Shown here: piece after piece, positions 31,651-44,539 of the stretch
Layout of the letters: each line of letters opens with the position of its first letter
Numbering within the stretch: position 1 is the stretch's first letter
Assembly: GCA_030248295.1 (NCBI GenBank)
Contig: JASANH010001724.1
Span: 558,001-622,000 of the forward strand
Direction of reading: 5' to 3'
From: Mesodorylaimus sp. YZB2_4
Lineage: Eukaryota; Nematoda; Enoplea; Dorylaimida; Dorylaimidae
DNA: 64,000 nt
Position numbers and translations under genes: made by a program
The notes under the pieces: model-generated
Seen by the model: the letters and a program-made list of their open reading frames with translations, nothing else
Told to the model about the DNA's origin: nothing
The model's database searches: none

Positions 31651-32139
31651 CATGAGCAGTCCGATCCTGACGCAAAATTTCGTATCCAGGGATTAAAAAC
31701 TCTGAATCATGAACAGTTGAATACAGTTTAGATTCAATCACTGTATAAAAATCGAAAAAGGATGCCAAAAATTCCAGATGAAAAATTTCTCATTCGCCTC
31801 AAATACTGTCAATATTGCAAAAACCAAAGGACTTGAAAGGACTGAAGGACTGGCAAGCTTGTAAGGACTGACAAAAATGACTGACCTTGCTTGGCCCGAT
31901 CAAAACAACATGAGTCAGGTTTCTCCAATAGGCAGCAGCAGAGTCTTTTTCCTTCTCTCAAAATTTCTAGCGCCCCATGTTCGATGTAGCGAAATATCAC
32001 TCATTTCGGTCAAGTATTTTAGCGAACGCCCGCGGAAATGATCCAGTGCATCTGTTTCCCGTAGGGAGCGTGCTTTGCTGAATATTCTCACTCTTTCGCT
32101 TTCTTATATTGAAAAACTGAAAATATAAACAACAATAGA
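31651..32139. other. intergenic, nothing recognised
   Basis: No gene or repeat beyond a short run of GGACTGAAGGACTGGCAAGC-like direct repetition near 31830-31865. Confidence 0.4.
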
Positions 32140-32302
32140 CCGGCCGGCCTCGTGGCCTGGTGGGTTAGGCGTCTGCCTCTCACGCCAGGTGCGCAGTTAC
32201 GGGCGAGTGTTCGACTCGCGGGCCGGTAAATCATTTGGTGTAAAATGTGTCCCTTCACCCTTGAGAGCGCATAAGCGTTTGGTGATGTGGTAAAACATGA
32301 AC
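32140..32302 (+). mobile_element. tRNA-derived SINE, copy B
   Basis: Full head on the plus strand (CCGGCCT pairing with GGGCCGG, A-box-like TGGCCTGGTGG, B box TTCGACTC), then the shared body and a one-unit ATGAAC tail. Same family as 8443. Confidence 0.85.
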
Positions 32303-33740
32303 AATATGTTTTAAAATACAAATATGAGAATGTGCCTGTTACATGCATTGCGTTCTGAGTAGGCAGTGTTGCCATGGTTGGGGACCAGACTGGGGCCAGT
32401 CTTTCCATCAGGAGGGCTGCTCGAGGGTTGTTTGGATCAACGACAGCAATCTGATCGAATGGATGCTCGAAGGAAAAGCGCTCCTATTGAGGGCAAACCT
32501 GAATATTTGATCGCATCTGCCAAATCTGGAACAGCTTCGGCGGCCACCTACAAATCGGGCCAGTGCAGCCCGAATCTCTTGACGGGGGTTCCTTCCCGTT
32601 CGGTGCAGACCGCCCGGCAACACGTGTGTCTCGTGCACGAAGTGTTCTTCCATAGGCCTCTTTGATGAGAGCAGAGCGATCCCAGATCTAACCGTGACTG
32701 GTTTATCTTCAGCGCCCGGATCGGCCCCTTGGCCGGCCCGCCTAGACTGCTCGTCAGTCATCAGTCACTCGTCGATCGGTGCAAGTGGGTCTCATCCCCC
32801 AGCTGCCCTTCCCTATTAGTGCTCTTCACTTAATATGCAGTTTTTAGGGTTGCCTAATTGGCGATATCTGATGTTCTAAAATTATAATATTTTGCAGGTG
32901 GTGTGTGTTTTTTTGGAAAATTAGAGTCCTGACCTTTTTGAAATTTTTTTTTAAGATCTTATTCAGAAACGTATCGCAGTCATTAGTAAACTACAATTAA
33001 AATTTATATCAGTGTTTTTTACATTTACGGGACAAAGTTTAGAAAGAAAAGAGACGCAAAGGGGCTGCGGAGATTTTCCGCGCACACTCCGCACGAACTC
33101 CGTTGGAACTGAGATTGAAGTGAGACTGAGGTTCGCAACTATACTCCTGGACTGATCTCGTGCGATAAAACTGAAGTATAGTTTCTCCCGTAGTGCCATC
33201 TATCTCCAGCATCATAAGCGGCTTCGAGGCGACGTTCATGCTGGCTCCAAAACTGATCAATCACTTTCTTTAGTCTCCTCTCTGTCACTAGGAGCGGCGC
33301 GAGGAAGGGCTATTCTTCCGCTAGAGGGCGCTGTCGATTATCGATCGACCCGACCAGTGGATGAGTTGGTGGAAATGATGTATGCCACGATGTGTTTCTT
33401 GGATTACCAATGGAGCTGTATTTTCCATGGATTACCCCACGTAAAGTCATTTTAAAAAGGGTAATAAAGCCAATGATTATAAAAGAATCCATCATTTCGA
33501 ACATAAGAGCCATCACCATGTAAACGAGCACATCTAAATAACAGTTACACAGAAGTGAATTATCGTGTTAGTGCCATGCCGCTTCAATATTCCGCTACAA
33601 TTTATCTACAATCACGCATCCACATACGTAAGCATGAAAGTATTGGCATGGAGCTATGCCGATTCCGAAAAATAACACGGAGAAACAAACCAGTGATGTT
33701 GATAGCCCGCGTAAAAGCCATTCTAGCGTCACCCCGTTGT
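32303..33740. other. intergenic, no gene assigned
   Basis: Open frames of about 100 codons lie on both strands at 32366-32761, GC-richer than the surroundings, but neither has a domain or signal. Nothing else recognised. Confidence 0.4.
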
Positions 33741-34526
33741 TTAGACATCATCAAAATAGCTATTCCTCTTGCCGTTATTCATGTTCTTCGCTGCGAAAAA
33801 TCCTCTTATAGCATCGCCTTTCGATTGGCTTTGTTCTTGTATCCCGAAGAAGCATTCCGGTTCTGATTGCCTTTTCTTTTTCAACAGATTCAGGCGTTCC
33901 TTGAAAATTTTCTCATCCATTTTTTTCGCAGTTTCTTGATCAAACTCTTTGCCTAAAATGGGTTTACTTTCTAGCTCACCCTCGCTTTCGGCCACTGGCA
34001 GCATCGGGTAGCTGCAGCTGTTCCGTTTTGCGTTAAGTGGACGCGTGCTGTGGCAAAACTTTGACTCGCCTTCTTCGACGGCCCCTGGTATGGACAAGGC
34101 TGAAATAGACCCTCTTTTTAGGGCCAATGTCTTTCTCGATACACCAGCAATAATGGAAAGAAGTCTCATCGGTGCAGCGCCTCTTCTGTCAGCAGCCACT
34201 GTTTCTGGATCTTCGTCAGGGTCTGGTTTCGTGGACTGTCTTCTCGACGGGTCCCCACCGAACAAATTTTCATCAGCTGGCACTTGGCAATAAGCAAATA
34301 TGACTGCGTATCCCAATAAGGACAAAAGTATTAGAAGAATTCCGAATCGCAGTGTTTGTTTATCGACTATTATCATCAACAAACCGCAAATCAATAGGAT
34401 GCTATTGAAAGTAGATGGGTATTTTGCTGATTTTAAGGGCTCGCCAATTTTCCTTTTACAAAATATAAACAGTCTGGCGTAATGTTGCGTTATAGCTTGG
34501 GAATTCATGGTTAAAAAAGTAGGCAT
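33741..34526 (-). CDS. two-helix membrane protein, unknown family
   Basis: One open exon of 261 codons from ATG 34526. Two hydrophobic stretches stand close together near residues 41-58 (ILLICGLLMIIV) and 65-85 (FGILLILLSLLGYAVIFAY), followed by a long hydrophilic tail of about 175 residues rich in Ser, Arg, Glu and Lys. The tail includes an acidic stretch (KPDPDEDPE) and a KKMDEKIFKERLNLLKKKR helix. This suggests a hairpin-inserted membrane protein with a cytosolic tail. The frame may continue from an upstream exon. No family recognised. The plus-strand frames here are shadows. Confidence 0.6.
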   Translation of the reverse strand: MPTFLTMNSQAITQHYARLFIFCKRKIGEPLKSAKYPSTFNSILLICGLLMIIVDKQTLRFGILLILLSLLGYAVIFAYCQVPADENLFGGDPSRRQSTKPDPDEDPETVAADRRGAAPMRLLSIIAGVSRKTLALKRGSISALSIPGAVEEGESKFCHSTRPLNAKRNSCSYPMLPVAESEGELESKPILGKEFDQETAKKMDEKIFKERLNLLKKKRQSEPECFFGIQEQSQSKGDAIRGFFAAKNMNNGKRNSYFDDV

Positions 34527-37199
34527 CAGCAAAAGGGTGAAAACAGGCTTAGCAACAGCAGACTCTCGGATCGAATGTTAGTCGAGAATTGCCGCAAGAG
34601 CATTCAAAGTGGCTAGATTTCTCGCCTTAGACGAAGCTAAGAAGACAAAAACTAAGTTTCAAACCACAAGGACCGTTGACCATAAATGGCACCTACTAAG
34701 GGTTCGTGACTTTAGAGAGCGCGAGCTGCATGAGTGATTGCATTACGGAGAGATAGTCTAAAGCGCGAGAACAGGAAAGCCCCTCACGTACTTGAGACAA
34801 ATTAGCGATCCTTCATGCATCCTTTATTTTATATTCACAGAATGTGAGTCGTCAGAACTTTCCAGGACCTAATCGCGAGTGGATACTGCTGATGATCAGT
34901 GGCGAAGCAGTAACAGCAAATTAGAGCAGTCACACTAAACGTACGTTGCGTTGCTCAGGGCAAAGATAGAAGTCGCTTTTTCATCTTTTGCGAGACTTTC
35001 AACAGGAACAAAATCGTTGAAAAAACATTTACCTGAGTAACCCGTTTATAGAGAGAATGCTAGTTTGGTGATCTCGTGATGAGTGCTAGTTAGATGCGAC
35101 TGTCGGAACCTCACTAAATCGAAACAAAACTGCAGCAATGAAGCCATTATCAAAAAGACATCCAGCTGTGAAGATTGTGAAAAAGTTCATGATTACAGAG
35201 CTGGAAAACATGCTTTTATATTTGGAATCTGACTGGTTTGAGCATGAAAAGAAGTTTTTGATGACACTGTTAATTTTTGCTAACAGAGCTGCAATTTAAG
35301 CCGTTGTTGATAGACCCTGGAAGTGAGTGTGTCCCAGCTCCGTGGAGACGTCTTTCAAGAACACCAACATACTGTGCCCTAGTTTTTCAGCATTCCAAAA
35401 CTAGATCTTTTCATATCATAACTGAAAGAGGACGACCCCTCAGAAAGAGATACTATGAAAAACAGTCAGAACAGGAACTATTAAAAGAAAAGTCTCTCTT
35501 CACTTCTTGTGAAGCGCGGCGCTAACCCAGCCGCTTGCTTGCCATTAGTGGATGGACTGGCATTTTCGTCGCGATCTCTGCACCCTCTTCCAGGCCCGAT
35601 ATAACTAGTTAGCTCTTTGCTCTCTAACGAAACCGTTGCAATATGCGTTTTTAAGCATATGGACATTTCAGCATTGAACATTTCATCAACTAAAACTACC
35701 CCAAACACGCATGCAACAAAACCTTGGTCGCTATTAAAGATGTTGTATAAATAAATGAACATTGATATTTCTAAATCTGAGAGTAATATCTACTTGATCG
35801 TCGGACATGATGTTTGGTTTCCGACGTAGTCAGTGGTTTATGAACTATACATAGTAAATGCTGAACAGTCCCTGTGCTTCAAAACGGGAATTACAAGAGA
35901 ATACGTGGATCATTCTCCTGGAAAGAAAGAACAAAGTTCGATTCACCCAAACGAAGTTCCTACAAATAAGCCGGCTGCAAACAATAAATTACTGGCAACG
36001 CATACGAGTCAACGCGTCCAAGATTGACTGCGAAAAAAGTGAAACATATACTGTACTGTATACTCAACTTTCTCTGACACACACTGACTTCTTGCAGCGT
36101 GCTAACTAGATTTTTTTGACGAGACGCGCTTCTCACAAAAATCGTAATCTAAGAAAACATGTCTACTTCCATGTCTTTTAAATCTCATTAAGTCTTGCTT
36201 TATAGTTCTTAGCCATACTGATCCTCTCAGTCACAGTTGATCAGATTCATGCCTCCTGCAGCCATGAAGAAAAAGTGCATGACTCACGATGCCAATCCTG
36301 GGGCATTCTCTTGGGACTTTCCTTGAACCTGGTCGAACGTGAAGAAGGGTAAGCCTGACGGTGCTTGGCATTTTTGTGGTTGTTATGTTGGTAATTACTG
36401 TCTCTGTAACCTTATTTTCTCGTGCAACCAAGTTCGGAAATGTGTTATACTTACATAAATAGTACTGCCCATGTACTAGCCATAAAATTTCAGATTGTAT
36501 CCCGGGCTTACTACTTCAAAAAACAGATACATAGATACAGAGCACAGCAGAACAAAAAAATCGAATTTGGGGATTGTCTTTATCTATTGCTTCTTTGAGG
36601 AAGTGTCCGAAACAGAGGCCCCTTACTGCGCAGGCATGGCTACGACTCATTGATTGTTTTATAATTCTGGTAAAACTAACGATCCGTCAGAGGCTAGTGA
36701 TGCAATAAATTGATAGGAAGAATATCATGCATAGCATAACACAATATTTTTTTGTCGTTTTCAGGCAAAACTAGCCGACGGTTATTTTAAATTTCCCGTT
36801 GATTTTTATCCGATTTTTGTTTGTCGGCCATGGTCAATAAATTATAACTATCTGATTATCGAATATGACCTTTTCAAGCAATTAACGCAGAAACAGGGCT
36901 TCTTATCAACGACGCACTTCCTTACTATAGATCGACAAATACATAAGCGGATGTAATGTTGACGCAAGTCATTGTTTTCTGCCATTATGCTTTTCGGACA
37001 AGCTGTACATACATTAGTGAACAAAAAAAAACACTCACAACATTTGTGGCTGGCATTTTTCCATGTTTGATCATACGAAATATCATCAGGATACGTCTTA
37101 AAAGGTTCAAGCAAAACAAGATGTGTCAGCCATTGGGGCGGAAAATGCTGAGTATGAAAAAGCAGATGAACGTGGAAAAAGCAGCATTCCGGTTGTAAC
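34527..37199. other. intergenic, no gene recognised
   Basis: Several frames of 60-95 codons without motifs. Region 35300-35500 resembles 45340-45500 (shared AACACCAACA, TTTTCATATCA and A/G-rich end), suggesting a dispersed repeat. No other structure seen. Confidence 0.4.
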
Positions 37200-37345
37200 C
37201 AAGCCTGGCAGGCGTAGGAGGGAGACGGCCAACCGAAGTCGATGGGACAAAAACTCCGACTGGAGCAAGCAAGTCTAGCGACTACACCTACGGCTGAAAC
37301 ATCAACGCGAGGGGTTGCCGTTTCCCAGCCAGGGGAGAGTTTCGA
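37200..37345 (+). repeat. dispersed repeat, copy 1
   Basis: About 120 bases match the reverse complement of 62505-62630. Shared blocks include AAACTCCGACTGGAGCAAG and TTTCCCAGCCAGGG. Likely part of a retrotransposon; the family is not recognised. Confidence 0.65.
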
Positions 37346-37960
37346 TTACTCTCTCCCACTCGCCATGGCCTACCAGACGGGGGGTAACACGGTAACGGAG
37401 AAACCGATGTATGTGCTGCTGTTCTGGCGAAAGGGCGATGTGCTATCAACAAGCTGTCATTGGACACGCATTTGTAGAGTGAGGGGTGCAGACCCTGCAC
37501 AGACCCCTGGTGGGTGTTTTTGACCGGTCAGATAAAATCGATGATTCCTGGTCAAGGTAGAGCGCACATAAGTGATTCTCCATGTTCAGCATGTGGTAAA
37601 TTCAAAGATTGAATCAATACATAACGTTAGTACGATATTTAGCGGAAACCAAAACTGCTTCATAAAGAGTTACATGACATATGTATTATAAAGAGAGGGC
37701 ATTGGAGCGATCACAAAAAGTAATAGCACAACACAGAGTTCAAAAAGTTTTTACAGCAGAAAGATGCCAATTTTTTCAAGACAAGGTATAATTTCATGGA
37801 TTCATATACATCTGTACAGTGCAAACGGAGCGCGGCACATTCATCGTAACTGTTGGTTACATAACCCATTTCCTTTCACAAATCAGCGAAGCAACCAAAC
37901 TTACAAGAATTCCCATAATTTTTTTAACGAGCAGCGCAGTTCTGTATTTCATCTCCACAC
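37346..37960. other. intergenic, nothing recognised
   Basis: 3' flank of the minus-strand receptor. A TTTATT-rich segment, no gene. Confidence 0.4.
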
Positions 37961-38893
37961 CTATGATACAGCTGAAATTCTGTTGCTTTGCACACGGAAC
38001 AAGGTACCTACTGGCGCTTTATTATGCGAGACCACCTTTCGAGAAAATCTTTTTCTAAACTCTCTCCGAATAGGACGTATCATCGAAATACCAAGGGTGG
38101 GGTTAATCACGAAAGTCAGCAGGAAAGGTGTCACGGATGAGCACAAAATATACGGCGACATATAGGGAATAAGCATTTTGACAAAAATTCCTACCACAGC
38201 CATCGCCTGACAAGCCAAGGGAACAAAAGTTGCCGCGCAAATGAATCTGAGCATCTCGCGATCATTCTGCAACTGCGTCTTCTGACTGTTGGTCATGGGC
38301 TGATTTGTGTATGCGCTCATAAAGCGGTATATTTTGAAATTAAAAAAGCAAACGAGTCCTAATCCTAGTGTTGTCAAGAAAGCAGACAAAAAACAAACGA
38401 AGAGGGTGTTCTCCGAGAGTTTGATCGAACACGGAAACCCCTCCACCCTTCCCGTGGCTCCGATCAAAGGGTATGGGATGTACGACAAAAAGGCGAACAG
38501 CCAAGTGCACAAACACATGAAATAGACATTGCGCGGAGTGTAAAGCTTGATGTAGAGGGCACTGTGGAAAATGGAGATGTATCGATTGCAAGCCAAGAGC
38601 GGCTCGGCGTATATTGACGCTGAAGCCATGGCGGATTGAATGTATCCAACTGTCGAGCATAGGATTGACGAGTTGGTGGTTGTCAGGATGGCTGGTGGCT
38701 GGAACGCGCCCAGAATTAGAGAATTGATAAAGTCGATCAGGGTTCGATTAAGAATGAAGCAAATGTAATCTTTTTGACGCAGGTCTTTGTTTAACAGAAT
38801 TATCACGAACTGGATTCCATTAATGGCAAGACCAGCGGCCGAAATGATAACAGATTCTACAGCTATAGTTATATCAGGTCCAGTAGCGTTCAT
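37961..38893 (-). CDS. seven-transmembrane receptor, intact copy B
   Basis: Intronless, 310 residues from ATG 38893, chosen because it starts the NATGPD N-terminus shared with copy A. The frame is open 53 codons further upstream but that part is not conserved. Seven helices, CNRY at the TM3 end and NPTL at TM7 are as in copy A. It faces copy A across about 7.8 kb. Residues about 89-225 differ from copy A at only about two positions, with near-identical DNA. The N-terminal region diverges. Probably the same class of orphan or chemoreceptor-like GPCR. Confidence 0.9.
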   Translation of the reverse strand: MNATGPDITIAVESVIISAAGLAINGIQFVIILLNKDLRQKDYICFILNRTLIDFINSLILGAFQPPAILTTTNSSILCSTVGYIQSAMASASIYAEPLLACNRYISIFHSALYIKLYTPRNVYFMCLCTWLFAFLSYIPYPLIGATGRVEGFPCSIKLSENTLFVCFLSAFLTTLGLGLVCFFNFKIYRFMSAYTNQPMTNSQKTQLQNDREMLRFICAATFVPLACQAMAVVGIFVKMLIPYMSPYILCSSVTPFLLTFVINPTLGISMIRPIRREFRKRFSRKVVSHNKAPVGTLFRVQSNRISAVS

Positions 38894-39499
38894 CTTTTGG
38901 AACGGCTTTCGTTTAGAGGAATTCAAGACGAAGCGTAAGACTAGAACTGCTGAGCGAAGGGAAAAAATATGCATAGAAAATATCGCGATCTTATTTTTTA
39001 TGCCGATGCGAAAGGCTTGCCCATTGACGCATTTGTGACACACATCAATCAAGTGACATTTTCATCTAATTACGGTATGTCCGCTCATAGCTGATCTTTC
39101 GCACATCGCGAAAATGTATATGATAGCTTCCTACTCAGTATCCTATCTAATTCTTTCCTGTCATAACGACCTAAAGTATCGAGTCCGTCGATCATGGCGC
39201 AGTCGACTAGAAGTAGGAAGTGAAGGGCTCTTTTGAGAATGTGTTTGTTTTGATCTCTTTGCGTCAGAACGTCTATCTAAAGACGCTGACAATGTGACTT
39301 AGCATGGACCAAAATATCCCCATATTCACTGAAGTCCATCTCCGCGATGTAGTTCACGTGACTTCCATAATTTGTAATATTTCCACGTGGATCCGCTACA
39401 ACTTCCGAATGAATCCACTTATCGTCTTCGCGGATGTATCATGGCACGCCGTATATCCAACAGTCTTGACGGAATACGTATGTCGCGCAATTACAGTAG
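38894..39499. other. receptor upstream region, nothing recognised
   Basis: No clear TATA box at the usual distance and no other gene. Confidence 0.4.
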
Positions 39500-41700
39500 T
39501 AAGATTAAACCCAGATGTGTATGATTCAAATGCAATTTCTTTCAGGCAAATGCGGGGAGCGAGATCCAAATTTTGAACATTTTGAACTTGAAAAAGCGGG
39601 CGCTTTTGTCCGTATTCTTGGTTACAAGAAGCCTAAGAATGAATCAAACGATGCAGCTGGTACCGTAAGTACAATGCTTCTTAATGAGCATGAGTCAGGC
39701 AATGCCCCATGGCAAACTGAGGTGTCTGAATGGCACAATGTTCGAAATGATGGCGCATACAGGGCCCAAAATCGGAGAAATTCATCAGCCGTATCTTGAT
39801 GTCAGGAGATTTGGTCCATGGGACAAGTCGACGCCATTGGCTGATGGAAACAAGAAGACGATGAATGGAAGCACGATTGATTTCCTCATTGGCAACAATT
39901 ATTATTCGGACTAGGTCACAGCGGAGCGAGTCCAGTTGGCTAACGGTGTGTATCTGATTGGTTCTAAACTAGGCTGGCTCATCAGTGGTCGAATCGATGA
40001 CCCCTCAGTTTGGGAAAACAAGCCATCAGTGGTGGTGATGATCGCCGTGGCGCATAAGCTGACACCGACGGGGCCTACGGGGAAACGGATCAGCCGCTTC
40101 AAAACGACAGTCCACCAGCTGATTGGTGGAGCCTTGAATCGATCGGAATAAACGATTCTTCATATGACAATGATGACGAGGTTGCGCTCAAAAAATTTAG
40201 TGATACTGTGAGTTTAGAGGACGATCGGTATCAAGTCACGTGGCCATGGAAGGACAATGCCCATGGACTGCACACGAATTTTAGCCCCGCTCTAGGCAGG
40301 CGCCGCACGTTAGTTCGGAGAGTCCCGAAGGATCCTGAACTTCTAGAAAAATACGACGAGATCATTCGGACTCAATTGGAGAAAGGCATCATCGAAAAGG
40401 TGCCACACGACGGGGACAGTGCGTTAGTAACGAAGAAGCATTATCTTCCGCATCACCCTGTTATCACTCCGGATCGGTCGACAACGAAAGTTAGCATTGT
40501 TTATGATGGATCAGCAAAGACGGCAAAGGAACAGCTCAGCATCAATGAATGCCTCTACCGAAGCCCAGTGTTTTTGGACGACGTCGGTGCGCTGCTCCTT
40601 CGATTTCGAATGAATCTTGTAGCCCTGATCGCCGATATCGAGAAAGCGTTCCTTCAGATTGGCCTTCAACCCGCTGATCGCGATGTGACAAGATTCCTCT
40701 GGTTGAAAGACCCTAAAGCGAATGACGACTGATGGCAATATCCAAGTCTACAGATTTGCCAGAGTTCCGTTTGGAATCATATCTAGTCCATTTCTTTTAG
40801 GGGGCCACAATCATGCATCATCTCCAAAACGAGAAGAGTGCATTGGGACAAAAGTTGGCAAGGGACATATACATACGTGGACAACCTCATAACTGGCGCT
40901 GCATCCGTACGGAAAGAGAATACATTTTATAAGGAAAGCAAAACGATTTTTTAAAGGGCCTCTATGAATCTCAGAGAATGGCTTTCGAACAGTCAAGAGG
41001 TAATGGACACCTTTCCCATAGAGGACCGAGTGTCAAAAACGCGCACCAAGGTGCTACGAGTAGGAGTACGGTGGGACATAAAAACTGATCAACTTTCGGT
41101 TGCTCACACTGCGTCACAGACAAAGGTCGTCACAAAACGAGTTGCACTGAAGGCAGTCGCGGAAAATTTTGATGCAGTAGGACTATGGAGCCAGATGCTT
41201 CTGCCAATGGAGACATTTCTTCAAAGTTTTCGTCCATCTGGGCGTCCATCTGCTGTTGGGAAAGTCCAGAGTAGCCCCGATCAGAAAAATCACGGTGCCA
41301 CATTTGGAACTTCCTGCCGCGACTATCGGAAGTTGACTTATAAAATTTGTAGAGAGGTCGTTAATGGTTCAAGTCGACAGTCGATACATGTGGATCGACT
41401 CACAAAACGTACTGCATTGGATTCAATCCACTAGACCACTGAAAGTTGTTGTGGTAAATCGAGTCAGGGAACTGCGGACACTCAAAGATGTGCAATTTCG
41501 ATATGTTTCGAGTGAACAGAATCCGGCAGATTTAGCCTCTCGCGGAGCTACAGCCGCAGACCTGGGTGACATTCATTTATGGTGGCATGGCCCCGAGTGG
41601 CTGCAAGATGCGAATTCTAATTGGCCAGTTTTTTTGGAAGACTTGAGTTTCAGCGCCCAGGCTACCGTTCCACGCCACTACACAGTGTTTTTCCACGTGT
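39500..41700 (+). mobile_element. BEL/Pao LTR retrotransposon pol remnant
   Basis: Ordered pol pieces on the plus strand. A protease-end segment reads IDFLIGNNYYSD, then after an in-frame TAG, VQLANGVYLIGSKLGWLISG (39870-39990). Next is a reverse-transcriptase frame at 40208-40732 (EKGIIEKV, VSIVYDGSAK, VALIADIEKAFLQI). A Pao-type RT/RNase H connector at 40964-41434 has VLRVGVRWD and an ALKAVAENFDAVGL segment. An RNase H-like end has YVSSEQNPADLASRG. Stops and frame changes separate each piece, so it is dead. No LTRs seen. Confidence 0.85.
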
Positions 41701-43309
41701 ATCTATAAACATCCCCTGTATTCCACGAGTAAGTAAAAATTCCACGTGGGTTACCACGAGTATACGCGATATGCTGGAAACTTGATCGCCGAAGGCTAAG
41801 ATCAATGCAGACTTTTCAAGGGTATTTCCAAATAATTCTTCGATCATATATACCAAGCTCTCACGTTTGCCTGCTGTATATAACCACGACTTGACAAATT
41901 TCTCTTGATCGAATCTTCTTGCCACCTGAACCAGCGTTCCATGCGCTGAGGTGACCATATTCGCATAGCACATTGTTGAAATTTTCAAAAGCAAGCGTCA
42001 AATAATGATGGAGCGGGCCCAAATTTCGGACAAAATTAGTTAAATAGCATGTCGCGTGACAGTTACACGTCTGGTTCTCCTCGCCAATGAAAGATGGTAA
42101 TAACTGCTGGCCCGCGCTGACTAGATTATCCACGAAATTTAACGAGTCTAAGTCGATGACATCTGAATTTAGGCGAAAGGCGATCTCGTTGTACAAGGCT
42201 ATCCAGTGAACAAAATCAATCACTTCAGCATTTTGAACTGAATGTTCCAAAACAAAACTGACAAGGGCCGGTAACAATCCATAAAGGAGTAAATTCTTGT
42301 ATTCCGATGCCTCGAAGTATGCAATCGTGTCTAAAGATGGGATACGACGCTGAAAATGGAAAGGAAATTTGATCTTTGTTATAAATATATCGAGTTCTCG
42401 CTTTTGGGCAAGCCGTCCAAATGTCTATGCTTCACCAGAACCCAAAACCCAGAGCCCAGAAACCGTTGAATATAAACCAGGCCAACTGCAAACATCTCTG
42501 TCTGGCTATGCAAGGTAGTGAAGAGGCCCCTGGAAAATTTTGTCTATGGGGCCCTTGACATTTTCTGCGGAAATTTGAAGTTCCCGCCAAAATTTAAATT
42601 TCTCTAAAGCTACATTTTCAAAATTTCAAATTTTTCCACCATGCCCCAGACCAAAAAGTGAAAAGCCATCATGACATTACCAAAGTAGCTTTCCAAAAGC
42701 TTATCGAGTACACCTTCATACGCTTGGTGCATGAAATCGATATGATTTTGCAGATGAGGATCAATCACTAATTCTGCTAAGACCGAGCATCCTTTCACCC
42801 CAAAATAGGGGACGATAGCTCTCGCAGCAATCTCCTTATACAGTACGCCGATTTCCAGATAGCTGAGTCCTTTAGCTCTCGAGTCTTTGAGAAGGGCCAT
42901 ATACGACGATTTGATTTGGAATTACCCCGAGAAACGCTGAACACTAATCCCGGCTCCTTGCAATGCATGTAACCAAAAGCACCTTAAAAGAAAACATAAC
43001 AGAATAAAAGCAGGGAGTGGTCACGTTACTCTTACCGTTCCACTGAATAACATTCCAAATACTGGCGCTCGCAGGCAAGTCGAAGACAGTGCCCAAGACA
43101 CGAACCCGAACATGATACTCAGTTTGACCAATTTTTGCCACAAAACCGATTTGAGAGAGTGTTTGCAGCTGGCCAATGACAGCTTTCATCAAAATATCCC
43201 CCTCTGGTTTCCTATCGCCTTGCCATAACGAAAAAAGGACTGAATTCTCAAATTTGACACGAAGTTTTGGAGGCAATTCCACAATTTGCGCATCGATTGG
43301 CCAGATCAT
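41701..43309 (-). mobile_element. CACTA-like (DUF4218-type) transposase remnant
   Basis: Three minus-strand blocks in the correct order. 43309-43050: LPPKLRVKFENSVLFSLW, then VFDLPASASIWNVIQWNG, ending at a GTAAGAG donor. 42900-42610: GVKGCSVLAELVIDP and IDFMHQAYEGVLDKLL. 42277-41861: LPSFIGEENQT, then CHATCYLTNFVRNLGPLHH and LAFENFNNVL, the DUF4218-like signature. Gaps contain splice-like sites but also frame changes beyond 41861. I assign it to the CACTA/EnSpm-related group by these motifs; the exact superfamily is uncertain. No terminal CACTA repeats found. Confidence 0.6.
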
Positions 43310-44539
43310 GTAAATTTAGCCCCATCCACAGTGGAGTGGAACACACATTGTCTTAACTTCGGCACAAATATTGGATACCTACAGGAAGATCGATTGTGTA
43401 TCAGCAGCTTCGGGCATGCAAGAAATGCAAAAGCGTTGAAGGAGGACCATATGCAGTCCAGAAATGCCGTCGTCGCCTCAATCAAGAGTCGCCTAGTCAG
43501 TGCCACTTTCCTGGATGGGTCTAGGCTATTTGGGACCACTCTACATAAAAGAGAGACAAATGAAGCCAAGGTGTGGATATGTCGCTTATCTGACTGTATC
43601 ATGACTGCTGGTCGGCTCCAGGCAAAACGAGTTGGAAGTCGCCATGGGAAAACGGGCGGCACAGAGCCAATGCACAAAAAATTGAAAAACTTGCTGCCAA
43701 AGTCGCTGATTCTTGAGATACAAACCACCAAGCTACACTTTTTTGCTAAACCCATCAGGCTCGGTCCGTGGCCAAGTAGAAGGCGCTTACCTTACACAAT
43801 TCACCAGGTGAGTTACTATCTGATTACGGGTAAGTACGGGTTCCGCGCTTGACGATACCCGTACGACGAGGCATGAACATGAGGATGAGAGGTGGGGAAA
43901 ACAATGCAAGTACTAACATGGGGGGTGCACCCACGACAACTTCTGGTTAGCTGCACTGGGTCAATGGACTACTCCGCCTTCCACAAGCTTTCAGTCCTAG
44001 TATTAGCTGGCTGAATTTTCTGTTGATAGCTTTAAATTTAGATGCATACTTCGCAGCCCACATCGGATATTGAATGTAAACTCGTGATGAATTGCAAACA
44101 ATGTTTTCAAACCGCATCGTGAAAATGGGACTTTCTTTTGTTTCCCTGCCTTTAGTACTGCAAACAGATTCATTCATGATTTCTCCAAGCAATATCGTCA
44201 ATATCATGCCGTTCACACTTGAATTCTGTCATATGTTCCAGCAGTCCACTCAAAGATTTTGACTTTTCATAGCCAGACCTGCGTGGTCATTGGGGTGGTA
44301 GGTATGTTTTGAGCAGAGCGCCTGTCTTGCTTGCACTGCAGTGCACGGCTGTTTAAACAATGATAAGAAATTGTTCTCGATGTCACCGGCCCCTAATGTC
44401 ATAGCGTGCTTCTACTTCTGCCTGAAGTCTGCTTAGAGACATCTGACGCATTCAAAACTTCCATTGATCAGATTTATGAAAATTGCTGAATATCTGAGAT
44501 ATCGATATTAGCTTGAAGCTCTAGCTTTCCAGAAAAACA
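43310..44539. other. intergenic, no gene assigned
   Basis: Open frames of 188 codons (plus, no ATG until 43451) and 149 codons (minus) overlap at 43286-43852. Neither has a recognisable motif. This may be the upstream part of the neighbouring transposon. The rest holds nothing recognisable before the Rab32 start. Confidence 0.4.

Noticed and set aside
32140..32227. Functional tRNA gene at the SINE head
   Set aside because: Acceptor and T-arm pair, but no anticodon arm folds, and the same sequence is part of a repeated SINE body.
32366..32761. About 100-codon frames on both strands
   Set aside because: GC-rich sequence open on both strands, with no motif or splice-supported continuation.
37764..38165. 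133-codon plus frame over the receptor 3' end
   Set aside because: Antisense shadow of the intact minus-strand receptor.
43286..43852. 188-codon plus frame
   Set aside because: No ATG for the first 55 codons and no family motif. It overlaps a minus-strand transposon-like region.
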